Source: Mesorhizobium sp. ZC-5 (lineage in GTDB: Bacteria > Pseudomonadota > Alphaproteobacteria > Rhizobiales > Rhizobiaceae). Taken from it: a stretch of DNA of 64,000 bases. A program made the position numbers and the translations under genes. The notes below the pieces were generated by a model, which had not been told where the DNA came from, did not search any database, and saw only the letters and a program-made list of their open reading frames with translations. Of this stretch, positions 39,678-49,163 are shown one piece after another. The DNA is taken from assembly GCF_025753855.1 (NCBI RefSeq), contig NZ_JAOWPT010000005.1, positions 310,001 through 374,000 on the forward strand. Reading direction: 5' to 3'. Each line of letters opens with the position of its first letter. Positions within the stretch are counted from its first letter, which is position 1.

Positions 39678-42377
39678 ATGGCCGATGAAGCCGACAGGCG
39701 TCCCTCTCCGGACGCCCTTCTGGAAACCGCGGAACGCGAAGTGCGCGGCAGGCTGCGCATCTTTCTGGGTGCGGCACCCGGCGTCGGAAAAACCTACGAA
39801 ATGCTGCTTGCCGGCCGCGCCCGCAAGGCCGAAGGCGTCGATGTGGTCATCGGCATCGTCGAAACGCATGGACGCAGGGAAACGGAAGCGCTTGTCCAGG
39901 GTCTGGAGACCATTCCGCGGGTCTCGATCGCCTACAAGGGCCGCGCGCTCGACGAGATGGACCTCGACGGCATTCTGAAGCGCCGGCCGGAGCTGGTGCT
40001 GGTCGACGAGCTCGCGCACACCAACGCAGCCGGCAGTCGGCACCCGAAGCGCTATCTCGATATCGAGGAATTGCTGGCGGCCGGCATCGACGTGTACACG
40101 ACCGTCAACATCCAGCACGTCGAAAGCCTGAACGACATCGTCGCCCAGATAACCCGGATACGGGTGCGCGAGACGGTGCCGGATTCCATCATCGACCGTG
40201 CCGATGACATCGAGGTCATCGACCTGACGCCCGGCGACCTGATCGAGCGGCTGAAGCAGGGCAAGGTCTATCTGCCGCGCACCGCTAAAAGCGCCATCGA
40301 GAATTACTTTTCCCCCGGCAACCTGACCGCGCTTCGCGAGCTTGCGCTGCGGCGCACCGCACAGCGCGTCGACGACCAGTTGGTCAGCCACATGCAGGAA
40401 CATGCGATCTCCGGCCCATGGGCGGCCGGCGATCGTGTTCTTGTCTGCGTCGACGAAGCGCCGCGGTCGCTGGCGCTGGTTCGTTACGGCAGGCGGCTTG
40501 CCGAACGCATGCGTGCGCCATGGTCGGTAGTGACCGTCGAGACCACCAGGTCATCGCGGCTTTCCGAAGCGGAGCGCGACAGGATCGCCATGTCCATGCG
40601 CCTTGCTGAAACCCTGGGTGCCGAAACGGCAACGTTGCCAGGCCGCAGCGTTGCCGACGAGGCCATGCGATATGCGCGCGAACGCAATGTCACCCACATC
40701 GTCATCGGCCGGTCCGACAAGTCGCGCTGGCGGGAATGGCTGGAAGGTTCGGCGACACATGACCTCATCCGCATTGCCGGCGATGTCAGTGTCCATGTCG
40801 TCTCAGGGCGCGAGAAGATAGCGGGCGATCCCAAAGGCTCGATACAACTCGGCAGTACAGCCGAATTTTCGCCGAAGCCCTACATCGCCTGCGTGGCTAT
40901 AACCGCGGTGGCCCTTGGTTGCGCGCTGCTGCTGCGGCAATTCCTCGATGTCGACAACATCGGCATCGTCTTCCTGATGGGCGTGCTGACCAGCGCGCTT
41001 TGGTACGGACTGGCGCCGGCGATCTTCACCTCCATCGTCAGCGCGCTGGCCTTCAACTTCTTCTTCCTGCCGCCGCTTTACACGCTGACGCTGGGAAGCG
41101 CCGAAAGCGTCGTCACTTTCGTTTTCTTCCTCATCGTCGCGGGCATTGCCAGCAACCTGACGGCGCGCGTGCGCGGACAGGCGGTTGCGGCAAGGCAGCG
41201 CGCCCGTATGACCGAAGATCTCTATCTCTTTTCGAAGAAGCTTGCCGGCACGGCGACGCTTGATGACGTCCTGTGGGCCACCGCCTTCCAGATCGCGTCG
41301 ATGCTGAAAGTGCGTGTCGTTCTGCTCCTGCCGCAAGACGGTACGATCACCGTCAAGGCGGGCTATCCGCCTGAAGATACGCTCGACCAGGCCGATATCG
41401 CGGCGGCGAAATGGGCCTGGGAAAACGACCGGCCGGCGGGGCGCGGCGCCGATACCTTGCCGGGCGCCAAACGGCTGTTCCTGCCGGTGCGGACGGCGCG
41501 CGGCGCGATCGGCGTGGTCGGCATCGACGATGACCGGCAGGGGCCGTTGCTGACTCCGGAACGGCGGCGCCTGATGGATGCGCTCACTGATCAGGCAGCC
41601 CTTGCCATCGAACGCGTGAACTTGGTCGAAGATCTCGACAACGCCAAGCTTGCGGTCGAAGCCGACCGGCTCCGTTCGGCGCTGTTGACCTCCATATCAC
41701 ACGATCTGAAAACCCCCCTCGCCTCGATCATGGGTGCGGCGGGAACTCTGAAGGAATTTCCAAAAGAACTGGACGACGCCGCCAAGGAAGACCTGCTGGC
41801 GACCATCCAGGATGAATCCGAGCGGCTGAACCGCTTCATCGCCAACCTGCTCGACATGACAAGGCTCGAATCCGGTGCGATCGAGCCGAATTTTGGCATG
41901 CTCGAGGTCAATGAAATTGTCGGCACCGCCCTGTCGCGCGCCAGGAAAATCCTGGCGTCGCACCAGGTCGACGTGGACCTGCCGAAAAACCTGCCGCTGA
42001 TCCGGGTCGACCCCGTGCTCTTCGAGCAGGTGCTGTTCAACCTGTTCGACAATGCGGGCAAATATTCCGAGCCGCAATCGCGCATCCGCGTCCAGGCGTT
42101 CGCCGACGATGGAGCCGTGACCTTGCAGATACTCGACGAAGGACAAGGTATCGCCAGCGAGGACCTGGAGCGTATCTTCGGCAAGTTCACCCGCGCCCAG
42201 AAGGGCGACAGCGTGCGCGCCGGCACCGGGCTTGGGCTTGCCATATGCCGCGGTTTCGTGGAGGCGATGGGCGGCACGATCACCGCCGGCAACCGCACCG
42301 ACCGCACCGGCGCGGTGTTCACGATCAGGATGCCGTTTTTTCCTGGCGAAGCAGACAGAAAGGCCGTCCCGCTGTGA
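39678..42377 (+). CDS. kdpD: Potassium sensor histidine kinase KdpD
   Basis: 899 residues from the ATG at 39678; a TTG one codon earlier is possible. The N-terminal KdpD domain has Walker A GAAPGVGKTYEM (31-42) and VDELAHTN. Next come a USP-like region (DRVLVCVDEAPRSLALVRYG), four membrane helices (about 400-500), a GAF domain, the phosphoacceptor SISHDLKTPLASIMG (His675) and a HATPase domain (NLFDNAGKYSEP, GTGLGLAICRGFV). It senses potassium limitation and osmotic conditions and phosphorylates KdpE. It overlaps kdpE by 4 bases (GTGA). Confidence 0.97.
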   Translation: MADEADRRPSPDALLETAEREVRGRLRIFLGAAPGVGKTYEMLLAGRARKAEGVDVVIGIVETHGRRETEALVQGLETIPRVSIAYKGRALDEMDLDGILKRRPELVLVDELAHTNAAGSRHPKRYLDIEELLAAGIDVYTTVNIQHVESLNDIVAQITRIRVRETVPDSIIDRADDIEVIDLTPGDLIERLKQGKVYLPRTAKSAIENYFSPGNLTALRELALRRTAQRVDDQLVSHMQEHAISGPWAAGDRVLVCVDEAPRSLALVRYGRRLAERMRAPWSVVTVETTRSSRLSEAERDRIAMSMRLAETLGAETATLPGRSVADEAMRYARERNVTHIVIGRSDKSRWREWLEGSATHDLIRIAGDVSVHVVSGREKIAGDPKGSIQLGSTAEFSPKPYIACVAITAVALGCALLLRQFLDVDNIGIVFLMGVLTSALWYGLAPAIFTSIVSALAFNFFFLPPLYTLTLGSAESVVTFVFFLIVAGIASNLTARVRGQAVAARQRARMTEDLYLFSKKLAGTATLDDVLWATAFQIASMLKVRVVLLLPQDGTITVKAGYPPEDTLDQADIAAAKWAWENDRPAGRGADTLPGAKRLFLPVRTARGAIGVVGIDDDRQGPLLTPERRRLMDALTDQAALAIERVNLVEDLDNAKLAVEADRLRSALLTSISHDLKTPLASIMGAAGTLKEFPKELDDAAKEDLLATIQDESERLNRFIANLLDMTRLESGAIEPNFGMLEVNEIVGTALSRARKILASHQVDVDLPKNLPLIRVDPVLFEQVLFNLFDNAGKYSEPQSRIRVQAFADDGAVTLQILDEGQGIASEDLERIFGKFTRAQKGDSVRAGTGLGLAICRGFVEAMGGTITAGNRTDRTGAVFTIRMPFFPGEADRKAVPL

Positions 42378-43066
42378 GCGCTCCTCCCGTCAGGATATTG
42401 ATCGTCGACGACGAACCGCCGATCCGCAAGCTGTTGCGCGTCGGTTTGACGACGCAAGGCTATACGGCAATCGAGGCGACCAACGGCAAGACGGCACTGG
42501 AGCGCATGGCCGACAGCGCGCCTGATCTGGTGATCCTCGACCTCGGCCTGCCGGACATCCAGGGCCACGACTTGCTGAGGCGCTGGCGGGACGAAAACAA
42601 TCTCGTGCCGGTGATCATCCTGTCCAGCCGCACCGACGAGGCAGGCATCGTGGACGCGCTCCAACTCGGCGCCGACGATTATGTGACAAAACCGTTCGGC
42701 GTGAATGAACTGCTTGCCCGCATCCGCGTCGCAATTCGGCACCGGCTGCAGCAGCAGGGCGAAAAGCCGGTGTTCCACACCGGAGAATTGTCGGTCGACC
42801 TGGTCAGGCGCATCGTCAAGGTCGGCGACGAGGAGAAAAAGCTGTCGCCGAAGGAATACGACATATTGCGAGTGATGGTGCAGCACGCCGGCAAGGTGCT
42901 GACCCACAACTACCTGCTCAAGCAGGTGTGGGGCGACGCCTATGACGTGCAGTATCTGCGCGTCTATGTGCGGCAGTTGCGCCAGAAGATCGAGCCGAAC
43001 CCCGAACAGCCGCGTTATATCAAGACCGAGACGGGCGTCGGCTACCGGCTCAGCGAAGGCAACTGA
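42374..43066 (+). CDS. kdpE: Kdp response regulator KdpE
   Basis: 230 residues, starting at a GTG at 42374 that overlaps the kdpD stop (GTGA). Receiver domain with DDE pocket and phosphoacceptor Asp56 (VILDLGLPD), and a C-terminal winged helix of the OmpR type (KLSPKEYDILRVMVQHAGKVLTHNYLLKQVWG, YVRQLRQKIE). It activates kdp transcription when phosphorylated. The palindrome at 34573-34593 is the likely target. Confidence 0.97.
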   Translation: MSAPPVRILIVDDEPPIRKLLRVGLTTQGYTAIEATNGKTALERMADSAPDLVILDLGLPDIQGHDLLRRWRDENNLVPVIILSSRTDEAGIVDALQLGADDYVTKPFGVNELLARIRVAIRHRLQQQGEKPVFHTGELSVDLVRRIVKVGDEEKKLSPKEYDILRVMVQHAGKVLTHNYLLKQVWGDAYDVQYLRVYVRQLRQKIEPNPEQPRYIKTETGVGYRLSEGN

Positions 43067-43126
43067 TCGGCACGCCGCAGCAGGCATTGCTTGCGTTGTG
43101 TTCCCTTTTTGTTCTAAGTTGCCCAG

Positions 43127-43894
43127 ATGCAGCAAGTGCTCGATTTTGGTGCTTGCGTCGATATCGCTATGATGCGCGACCTGTTGCGACCGATCTTTCC
43201 ACGTCCAAGCGATCGGCCTCAACTCGACCTTTTGGCGCAACTGATCCGGTCCCTACTCGGCAGCCGGACCAGGGATGCGGTGTCGTGGCAAGCCTTTTGG
43301 GATCTGGTCGACCGGTTTCCGGACTGGGCCGACCTTGCCTGCGCGCCGGTTGCAGAAGTCGAGGCGATTATCGCAGACGTCACCTTCGCGGACGACAAGG
43401 CGAAAAGAATTATCGAAACGCTGCAACGAATCATGGTGCTGCGTGGCGAATATAGACTGGAATTCCTTGCTGAATTGCCGGTTGAGGCCAGTTTGGCCTG
43501 GTTGCGGCGCCTCAAAGGCGTCGGACCGAAGATTGCGGCGGCGACCCTCAACTTCAGCATCAGGCAAGGCAGTGCCTTCGTCGTCGACACGCACATACTC
43601 AGGGTCTTGCAGCGGTTCGGCATGATTGGTCCCAATGCGGATATCGACCGGGCGTTTCAGGTCGTCACGTCAGCCACGCGAGGATGGTCGGCGGACGAAC
43701 TTCAGGAACTGCATTTCCTGTTGAAACGTCTCGGCCAAACCTGGTGCAGGCACAGCATCGCGGAGTGTGGCCCATGCCCGTTGCAATCACGCTGCCAACG
43801 ACGCACTTGCACGGAGCAAAAAATGCCTCGCGTTGCAAAATCGCCGGCACCTTTGGGTGCCGGCGCCTATGATCAGCTGCGCTTACAATATTAG
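43127..43894 (+). CDS. Endonuclease III-like HhH-GPD DNA glycosylase
   Basis: 255 residues. The helix-hairpin-helix LKGVGPKIAAATLNF carries Lys135, and the GPD aspartate is Asp154 in FVVDTHILRV. An iron-sulfur cluster loop has four Cys (207, 214, 217, 223; C-X6-C-X2-C-X5-C), as in Nth. It is longer than E. coli Nth (211), with an extended C-terminal tail. It probably removes oxidised pyrimidines, but the substrate may differ. A lone gene between kdpE and terC. Confidence 0.9.
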   Translation: MQQVLDFGACVDIAMMRDLLRPIFPRPSDRPQLDLLAQLIRSLLGSRTRDAVSWQAFWDLVDRFPDWADLACAPVAEVEAIIADVTFADDKAKRIIETLQRIMVLRGEYRLEFLAELPVEASLAWLRRLKGVGPKIAAATLNFSIRQGSAFVVDTHILRVLQRFGMIGPNADIDRAFQVVTSATRGWSADELQELHFLLKRLGQTWCRHSIAECGPCPLQSRCQRRTCTEQKMPRVAKSPAPLGAGAYDQLRLQY

Positions 43895-43944
43895 CCGTCA
43901 AGCATGCGGCACCCGACTTGACGTAACCGGACCCTACACTGTAC

Positions 43945-43965
43945 GGCGTCTGTATACAGAGCGCC
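43945..43965. promoter_or_regulatory. Palindrome upstream of the TerC gene
   Basis: The 12-bp perfect palindrome TCTGTATACAGA (43949-43960) is flanked by GGCG and CGCC, with one extra base on the right. It lies 27 bases before the terC start and may be an operator or an RNA hairpin. No known metal-regulator motif was recognised. Confidence 0.45.
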
Positions 43966-43991
43966 GAAGCACCAGAAGGGTCGACCGATCG

Positions 43992-44687
43992 ATGGAAATT
44001 TTCACCGCCGCCGGCTTTTCAGCGCTCCTCCAGGTCATCGCCATCGACCTCGTTCTTGCCGGCGACAACGCCATCGTGATCGGCCTCGCGGCGGCCGGCC
44101 TGCCGTCCGAACAGCGCAAGAAGGCGATCCTCATCGGTATCATCGCCGCCACCGTACTGCGCATTTTCTTCGCTCTCGTCACCCAGCAATTGTTGCAGAT
44201 TGGACCGATCCTGCTGGTCGGCGGCGGCCTGCTGCTGCTCTACGTATGCTGGAAGATGTGGCGCGAATTGCGGACATCGCACCAGGACGAACATGAGGCG
44301 ACCGAGGCCCTTGGCGACACCGACTACAACGCTGACGGGACGGTCGCCAAGGCTGCGAATAAAAAATCACTCGGACAGGCGGTATGGCAGATCGTCATCG
44401 CCGACGTTTCGATGTCGCTCGACAACGTGCTGGCCGTCGCGGGAGCCGCGATGGATCATCCGACGGTCCTGATCATCGGCCTGGCGCTTTCGATTGCGCT
44501 GATGGGCTTTGCCGCCTCCTTCATTGCCAGGCTGCTGCACAAGCACCGCTGGATCGCTTATGTCGGCCTCGCCGTCATCCTCTACGTCGCCATCGAGATG
44601 ACGCTGAAGGGGGCTTATGGCCAGTGGCCGGAGCAACTTTCGTTCCTAAGCGCATGGTTCGGTGCGCCCGGACAGATGGGGCACTGA
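43992..44687 (+). CDS. TerC family integral membrane protein
   Basis: 231 residues, seven predicted membrane helices. The two conserved acidic repeats are AIDLVLAGDNAIVIGLAA and IADVSMSLDNVLAVAGAA. Helices 3 and 4 are linked by a charged loop (HQDEHEATEALGDTDYN). TerC/YjbE proteins are implicated in manganese export and in metalation of secreted enzymes. Upstream yybP-ykoY-type RNA is not evident, but a palindrome lies there. Confidence 0.9.
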   Translation: MEIFTAAGFSALLQVIAIDLVLAGDNAIVIGLAAAGLPSEQRKKAILIGIIAATVLRIFFALVTQQLLQIGPILLVGGGLLLLYVCWKMWRELRTSHQDEHEATEALGDTDYNADGTVAKAANKKSLGQAVWQIVIADVSMSLDNVLAVAGAAMDHPTVLIIGLALSIALMGFAASFIARLLHKHRWIAYVGLAVILYVAIEMTLKGAYGQWPEQLSFLSAWFGAPGQMGH

Positions 44688-44740
44688 AACTGGAGATTCC
44701 GGGGCTGGCGAAATGCCGGCCTCTGAATTCCCTTCCTATC

Positions 44741-45000
44741 CTAGCCGTTATTCAGCCGCCTGATTGCCTCGGCCTGCATGCTTTGCGGCGACATCTGCAT
44801 GAATTCTATGCGGTTGCCGTCGGGATCCTCGATCCAGCACCCACTTTTCGGCTCGACGGTGAATTTATGCCGACCTTGCGCAAGACCTCCGCGGTCGCGT
44901 CGAGGTCATTGCACTCCGTCACCGATTGTCCTTCCATGAAGCGTTCCGCGGCAGTGATTACAAACCCGGAAAACTGTGTTACTGCGCCGCCTTCTCCGAA
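44741..45000 (-). pseudogene. Broken glyoxalase (VOC) gene
   Basis: The - strand encodes [18 protein letters not shown] and DLDATAEVLRKVGI in one frame. Then, shifted by one base near 44868, comes SGCWIEDPDGNRIEFMQMSPQSM and EAIRRLNNG with stop TAG at 44741-44743. These are the middle and C-terminal halves of a glyoxalase or VOC protein (CxWFEDPDGNRIE). The N-terminal half is absent, so it is not functional. The remnant occupies the gap before rimO. Confidence 0.7.
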
Positions 45001-45020
45001 TAGATCAGAAAGCCTGCCCG

Positions 45021-46334
45021 ATGTCCGCCCCACGCGTCAGTTTCGTCAGCCTTGGTTGCCCGAAGGCGCTTGTCGATTCCGAACGCATCATCACCCGGCT
45101 TCGCGCCGAGGGCTACGAAATCGCCCGCAAGCATGATGGCGCAGACTTGGTCGTGGTAAACACCTGCGGCTTTCTCGATTCCGCGCGCGATGAATCGCTG
45201 GGTGCGATCGGGACCGCTTTGAAGGAAAACGGCAAGGTCATCGTCACCGGCTGCATGGGCGCCACCCCGGAATTGATCCGCGAAAAGCACCCGAACGTGC
45301 TGGCGATCACCGGGCCGCAGGCTTACGAGAGCGTCATGGCGGCGGTGCACGAGGCCGCGCCTCCCACGCACGAACCCTTCATCGATCTCCTGCCCCCGCA
45401 AGGCGTCAAGCTGACGCCGCGTCATTACGCCTACCTGAAGATCTCCGAGGGCTGCAACAACCGCTGCACCTTCTGCATCATTCCCGACCTGCGCGGCGAT
45501 CTCGTCTCGCGGCCGGCGGCGGACGTCCTGCGTGAAGCCGAGAAGCTGGCCAATGCCGGCGTCAAGGAGATCCTGGTTATCTCCCAGGATACAAGCGCTT
45601 ACGGCATCGACATAAAGTACCAGCCGAGCATCTGGAAGGAGCGCGAGGTCCGCGCCAAGTTCCTCGACCTGTCACGCGAACTCGGCGAGATGGGGATGTG
45701 GGTGCGCATGCACTACGTCTACCCCTACCCGCATGTCAGCGATGTCATCCCCCTGATGGCGGAAGGCAAAATACTGCCCTACCTCGATATCCCCTTCCAG
45801 CACGCCTCGCCGCAGGTGCTGAAGAACATGCGGCGTCCGGCCCACAATGAAAAGACGCTGGAGCGTATTCGCGGCTGGCGCGAAACCTGCCCCGACCTGG
45901 CGGTGCGCTCGACCTTCATCGTCGGTTTCCCCGGCGAGACCGATGAGGATTTCGAGATGCTGCTCGACTGGCTGGACGAAGCCAAGATCGACCGCGCAGG
46001 CTGTTTCAAATACGAGCCGGTGAAGGGCGCACGCTCAAACGACCTCGGGCTGCCGGAGGTGCCGCAGGAGATCAAGGAAGCGCGCTGGCACCGCTTCATG
46101 CAACGCCAGCAGAAGGTTTCCGCGGCCCAGCAGTCGAAGAAGGTTGGCAAGCGGCTGCCGGTGATCATCGACGAAGCGCATGGAAATTCCGCCAAGGGCC
46201 GCACCAAATACGACGCGCCCGAAATCGACGGCGCGGTGCACATCCAGTCGCGCCGGCCGCTGCGCGCCGGCGACATCGTCACGGTCAAGATCGACCGCGC
46301 CGATGCTTACGACCTCTACGGCGCTGCGGTCTGA
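45021..46334 (+). CDS. rimO: Ribosomal protein S12 methylthiotransferase RimO
   Basis: 437 residues from the ATG at 45021. N-terminal UPF0004 domain ([36 protein letters not shown] with Cys residues for one cluster), then radical-SAM core with CxxxCxxC in [14 protein letters not shown], and a C-terminal TRAM domain ([15 protein letters not shown]). It methylthiolates Asp88 of ribosomal protein S12. The gene follows a broken glyoxalase gene. Confidence 0.96.
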   Translation: MSAPRVSFVSLGCPKALVDSERIITRLRAEGYEIARKHDGADLVVVNTCGFLDSARDESLGAIGTALKENGKVIVTGCMGATPELIREKHPNVLAITGPQAYESVMAAVHEAAPPTHEPFIDLLPPQGVKLTPRHYAYLKISEGCNNRCTFCIIPDLRGDLVSRPAADVLREAEKLANAGVKEILVISQDTSAYGIDIKYQPSIWKEREVRAKFLDLSRELGEMGMWVRMHYVYPYPHVSDVIPLMAEGKILPYLDIPFQHASPQVLKNMRRPAHNEKTLERIRGWRETCPDLAVRSTFIVGFPGETDEDFEMLLDWLDEAKIDRAGCFKYEPVKGARSNDLGLPEVPQEIKEARWHRFMQRQQKVSAAQQSKKVGKRLPVIIDEAHGNSAKGRTKYDAPEIDGAVHIQSRRPLRAGDIVTVKIDRADAYDLYGAAV

Positions 46335-46346
46335 GCGAAAGAACGT

Positions 46347-46994
46347 TTACTCGCCTTTCGCCCCGAACTGCTTCTGGAAGAATGGCACCTTCATCGCGGC
46401 CGCACTGTCCATCTGCTGCGACCGTTGATGGGCCGGACGTGCCGCGATGCGATCCATATAGGCGCGGAAGACTGGCCGTTCCGGCAGTATCTTCATCATG
46501 TCCATCGTGTAGCCAATAGCTGAGGCAAGCTGCGTGTCGGCCGCTGTGAAGCGGTTGCCCGCCGCGTAGTCGCGTTCAGTCAGGCAGCGCTCAAGATAGT
46601 TCACCATGTCGTCGAACAGGCCGAACGAATAGTCGTTGCTTTGGTAGGTCAGGCCATGCGCTCGCGCGGCAATGCACGGGTCCATCACGGAATCGCAATA
46701 GACGTTCATCGTCAGATACGGACCTCGCATCGGGTCGCCGATCGCTGGAGCGAGCCCGGCATCCGGGAAGGCATCCGCCAGATAGGTGGTGATCGCTCCG
46801 CGCTCCGTGATGACGACGCCGTCGTGCTCGATGGCCGGCACCTTCTTGTTGGGCTGCACCTTGCGATAGGCCTCCGGCAAGCCGCCATCCTGCCTGATAT
46901 CGATCTCGACAGTCTCATAGTCGACGCCCAGTTCCTGGAGCAGGTAGAGCACGCCCGAAGCGCGCGACCACGGTGCGTAGTAAAATTTCAGCAT
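46347..46994 (-). CDS. Glutathione S-transferase
   Basis: 215 residues from the ATG at 46994 (AAGGAG upstream). The N-terminal thioredoxin fold has YYAPWSRASGVLYLLQELG (a Ser near the start of helix 1 as possible catalytic residue) and NKKVPAIEHDGVVITERGAITTYLAD (cis-Pro and glutathione-binding ERGA). An all-helical C-terminal domain follows. It conjugates or reduces with glutathione; substrate unknown. Convergent with rimO, with a 12-base gap. Confidence 0.9.
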   Translation of the reverse strand: MLKFYYAPWSRASGVLYLLQELGVDYETVEIDIRQDGGLPEAYRKVQPNKKVPAIEHDGVVITERGAITTYLADAFPDAGLAPAIGDPMRGPYLTMNVYCDSVMDPCIAARAHGLTYQSNDYSFGLFDDMVNYLERCLTERDYAAGNRFTAADTQLASAIGYTMDMMKILPERPVFRAYMDRIAARPAHQRSQQMDSAAAMKVPFFQKQFGAKGE

Positions 46995-47078
46995 CGGCGG
47001 GGTCTCCTTGTTGTCTGGCAAAGACATAGCGGAGCCATGCTGACAGTCCATGTCAGGAGCGGAATACGCTCCGACGAA

Positions 47079-47104
47079 AAAGGGCGCCGTCTGAGGCGCC
47101 CTTT
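47079..47104 (-). terminator. Intrinsic terminator after the BMP binding-protein gene
   Basis: A GGGCGCC/GGCGCCC stem (47082-47088 with 47095-47101) around a 6-base loop is followed on the - strand by TTTTT, 25 bases beyond the BMP stop. It is a good rho-independent terminator for the four-gene ABC operon. Confidence 0.85.
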
Positions 47105-47128
47105 CCTGTTTGTGGAGGCAGGCGGTGC

Positions 47129-48199
47129 TTACTGCGGCAGCTTGTCGTCGACGCCCTTGACGTAGAAATTCATGCCGAGCAGCGTGCCGTCGTCGGAGAC
47201 TTCGCCGGCCTTGAGCCACTCGGTGCCGTCCTGCTTGGTGATCGGGCCGGTGAAGGGATTGAATTCACCCGACTTGATCTTGGCTTCGGTCTCTTCGGCG
47301 AGTTTCTTCACGTCGTCGGGCATGTTGGTGTACGGCGCCATCACCACATGGCCCTCCTTCATGCCGCCCCAGACGTCCTGCTGCTTCCAAGTTCCGTCGA
47401 TCAGCGCCTGGATGCGCTCGATGTAATACGGACCCCAATCGTCGACGATGGAGGTGAGCTGCGTCTCCGGGCCGAACTTGATCATGTCGGAAGCCTGGCC
47501 GAACGCCTTGATGCCGCGTTCGGTGGCGACCTGCATCGGCGCGGTCGAATCCGTGTGCTGGGTGATGATGTCGACGCCCTGGTCGATCAGCGCCTTGGCT
47601 GCGTCGGCTTCCTTGCCGGCGTCGAACCAGGTGTTGGCCCATACGACCTTGACCTTGAAGTCCGGATTGACCGACTGCGCGCCTAGCACGAAGGCGTTGA
47701 TGCCCATCACCACTTCCGGGATCGGGAAGGAGGCGATGTAGCCGGCAACGCCGGCCTTCGACAGCTTGGCGGCGATCACGCCCTGCACGTAGCGGCCCTC
47801 ATGGAATTTCGAATTGTAGGTCGCGACGTTCGGATGCTCGCGCTTGTAGCCGGTGGCGTGCTCGAACTTCACGTCCGGAAACTTGCCGGCGACCTTGTTG
47901 GTCGGATCCATGAAGCCGAACGAAGTGGTGAAGATGATGTTGCAGCCGGAACGCGCCAGCCGCTCGATGGCGCGTTCGGCGTCAGCGCCCTCCGGCACGC
48001 TTTCCAGATAGGCGGTTTCCAGTTCGTCGCCGAACTTCTCCTTGGCCTGCAGCAGGCCCTGGTGGTGCTGGTAGGAATAGCCGAAATCACCGATCGGGCC
48101 GACATAGACCCAGCAGCCCTTGACCTTGGCTTCGGCGGCGATGGTGCCGAACGACAGCACGGCGGCTGCGGCGGCGGTTAAGAGAATGGTCTTCTTCAT
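47129..48199 (-). CDS. BMP-family (PnrA-like) ABC transporter substrate-binding protein
   Basis: 356 residues from the ATG at 48199 (AGAGGAAG upstream). A signal peptide (KKTILLTAAAAAVLSF, ending AEA) with no lipobox Cys exports it. The body matches the BMP family: VYVGPIGDFGYSYQHHQGL, IIFTTSFGFMDPT, FPDVKFEHATGY and IPEVVMGINAFVLGAQ. Such proteins bind purine nucleosides. It is the last of four genes and may be made in excess because of its own ribosome site. Confidence 0.92.
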   Translation of the reverse strand: MKKTILLTAAAAAVLSFGTIAAEAKVKGCWVYVGPIGDFGYSYQHHQGLLQAKEKFGDELETAYLESVPEGADAERAIERLARSGCNIIFTTSFGFMDPTNKVAGKFPDVKFEHATGYKREHPNVATYNSKFHEGRYVQGVIAAKLSKAGVAGYIASFPIPEVVMGINAFVLGAQSVNPDFKVKVVWANTWFDAGKEADAAKALIDQGVDIITQHTDSTAPMQVATERGIKAFGQASDMIKFGPETQLTSIVDDWGPYYIERIQALIDGTWKQQDVWGGMKEGHVVMAPYTNMPDDVKKLAEETEAKIKSGEFNPFTGPITKQDGTEWLKAGEVSDDGTLLGMNFYVKGVDDKLPQ

Positions 48200-48248
48200 T
48201 TTGTTCTTCCTCTTGAAGGTGTTGCCGGGGGCACATCCCTTTTTCGTT

Positions 48249-49163
48249 TTAGCGATCTGGCACAAACGGCCGCCCCAAAGAAGCCGGTGTGTTCACCATT
48301 GTCAGTCGCCGATTGCGGGAGATTAGAACAAGCACCACGATCGTCGCCAGATAGGGAAGCGAAGAAAGTAGCTGCGAGGGCACGCCTATCCCCAGGGCTT
48401 GCGCATGCAACTGGCCGATCGAGACCGCGCCGAACAGATAAGCGCCGGCAAGCACGCGCCATGGACGCCATGACGCAAAGACAACCAGTGCCAGCGCGAT
48501 CCAGCCGCGGCCGGCGGTCATGTTCTCGATCCACTGCGGCGTGTAGACCAGCGACAGATAGGCACCCGCCAGCCCCGCGCAGGCGCCGCCGAACATCACC
48601 GCCAGATAGCGGATGCCGATGACATTGATGCCGAGTGCGTGGGCCGAGGTGTGGTTGTCGCCGACGGAGCGCAGCGTCAGGCCGGCGCGCGAGCGGAACA
48701 GGAACCAGGCGACGCCGGCAGTGAGGATGATCGAGAGGTAGAAAAGCGGGTCCTGGCCGAACAGCAATTTGCCGACGAACGGAATGTCGGTGAGGTACGG
48801 GATATAGAGATAGCTCATCTTGACGCCGGGCTGGCCGACGAAACCCTCACCGAGCATGCCGGAAAGTCCGAGCCCGAGCAGCGTCAGCGCAAGGCCGGTG
48901 GCCACCTGGTTGGTTACCAGCGTCAGGGTGAGGAACCCGAACAGCAGCGAAAACAGCGCGCCGACCATGATGGCGGCCAGCACGCCTAGCCACGGCGATC
49001 CAGTGGCCAGCGCGACGCCGAAGCCGGTCACCGCGCCCATCACCATCATGCCCTCGACGCCGAGATTGAGTACGCCGGAGCGCTCGACCACCAGTTCCCC
49101 AACGGAGGCGATCAGCAGCGGCGTTGCTGCTGTCGCTATGGTGATCAGGATGGATTCAAACAT
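48249..49163 (-). CDS. BMP-system ABC transporter permease, second
   Basis: 304 residues with about 8-9 hydrophobic segments of the BPD_transp_2 type. Motifs include GELVVERSGVLNLGVEGMMVMGA near the start and a cytoplasmic coupling segment GDNHTSAHALGINVIGIRY. The two permeases form the membrane channel for nucleoside uptake. The start overlaps the end of the first permease gene by 8 bases. Confidence 0.93.
   Translation of the reverse strand: MFESILITIATAATPLLIASVGELVVERSGVLNLGVEGMMVMGAVTGFGVALATGSPWLGVLAAIMVGALFSLLFGFLTLTLVTNQVATGLALTLLGLGLSGMLGEGFVGQPGVKMSYLYIPYLTDIPFVGKLLFGQDPLFYLSIILTAGVAWFLFRSRAGLTLRSVGDNHTSAHALGINVIGIRYLAVMFGGACAGLAGAYLSLVYTPQWIENMTAGRGWIALALVVFASWRPWRVLAGAYLFGAVSIGQLHAQALGIGVPSQLLSSLPYLATIVVLVLISRNRRLTMVNTPASLGRPFVPDR

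Noticed and set aside
43895-43991. yybP-ykoY manganese riboswitch before terC
   Set aside because: The 97-base gap is short and shows only a palindrome, not the paired-arm pattern of that riboswitch.
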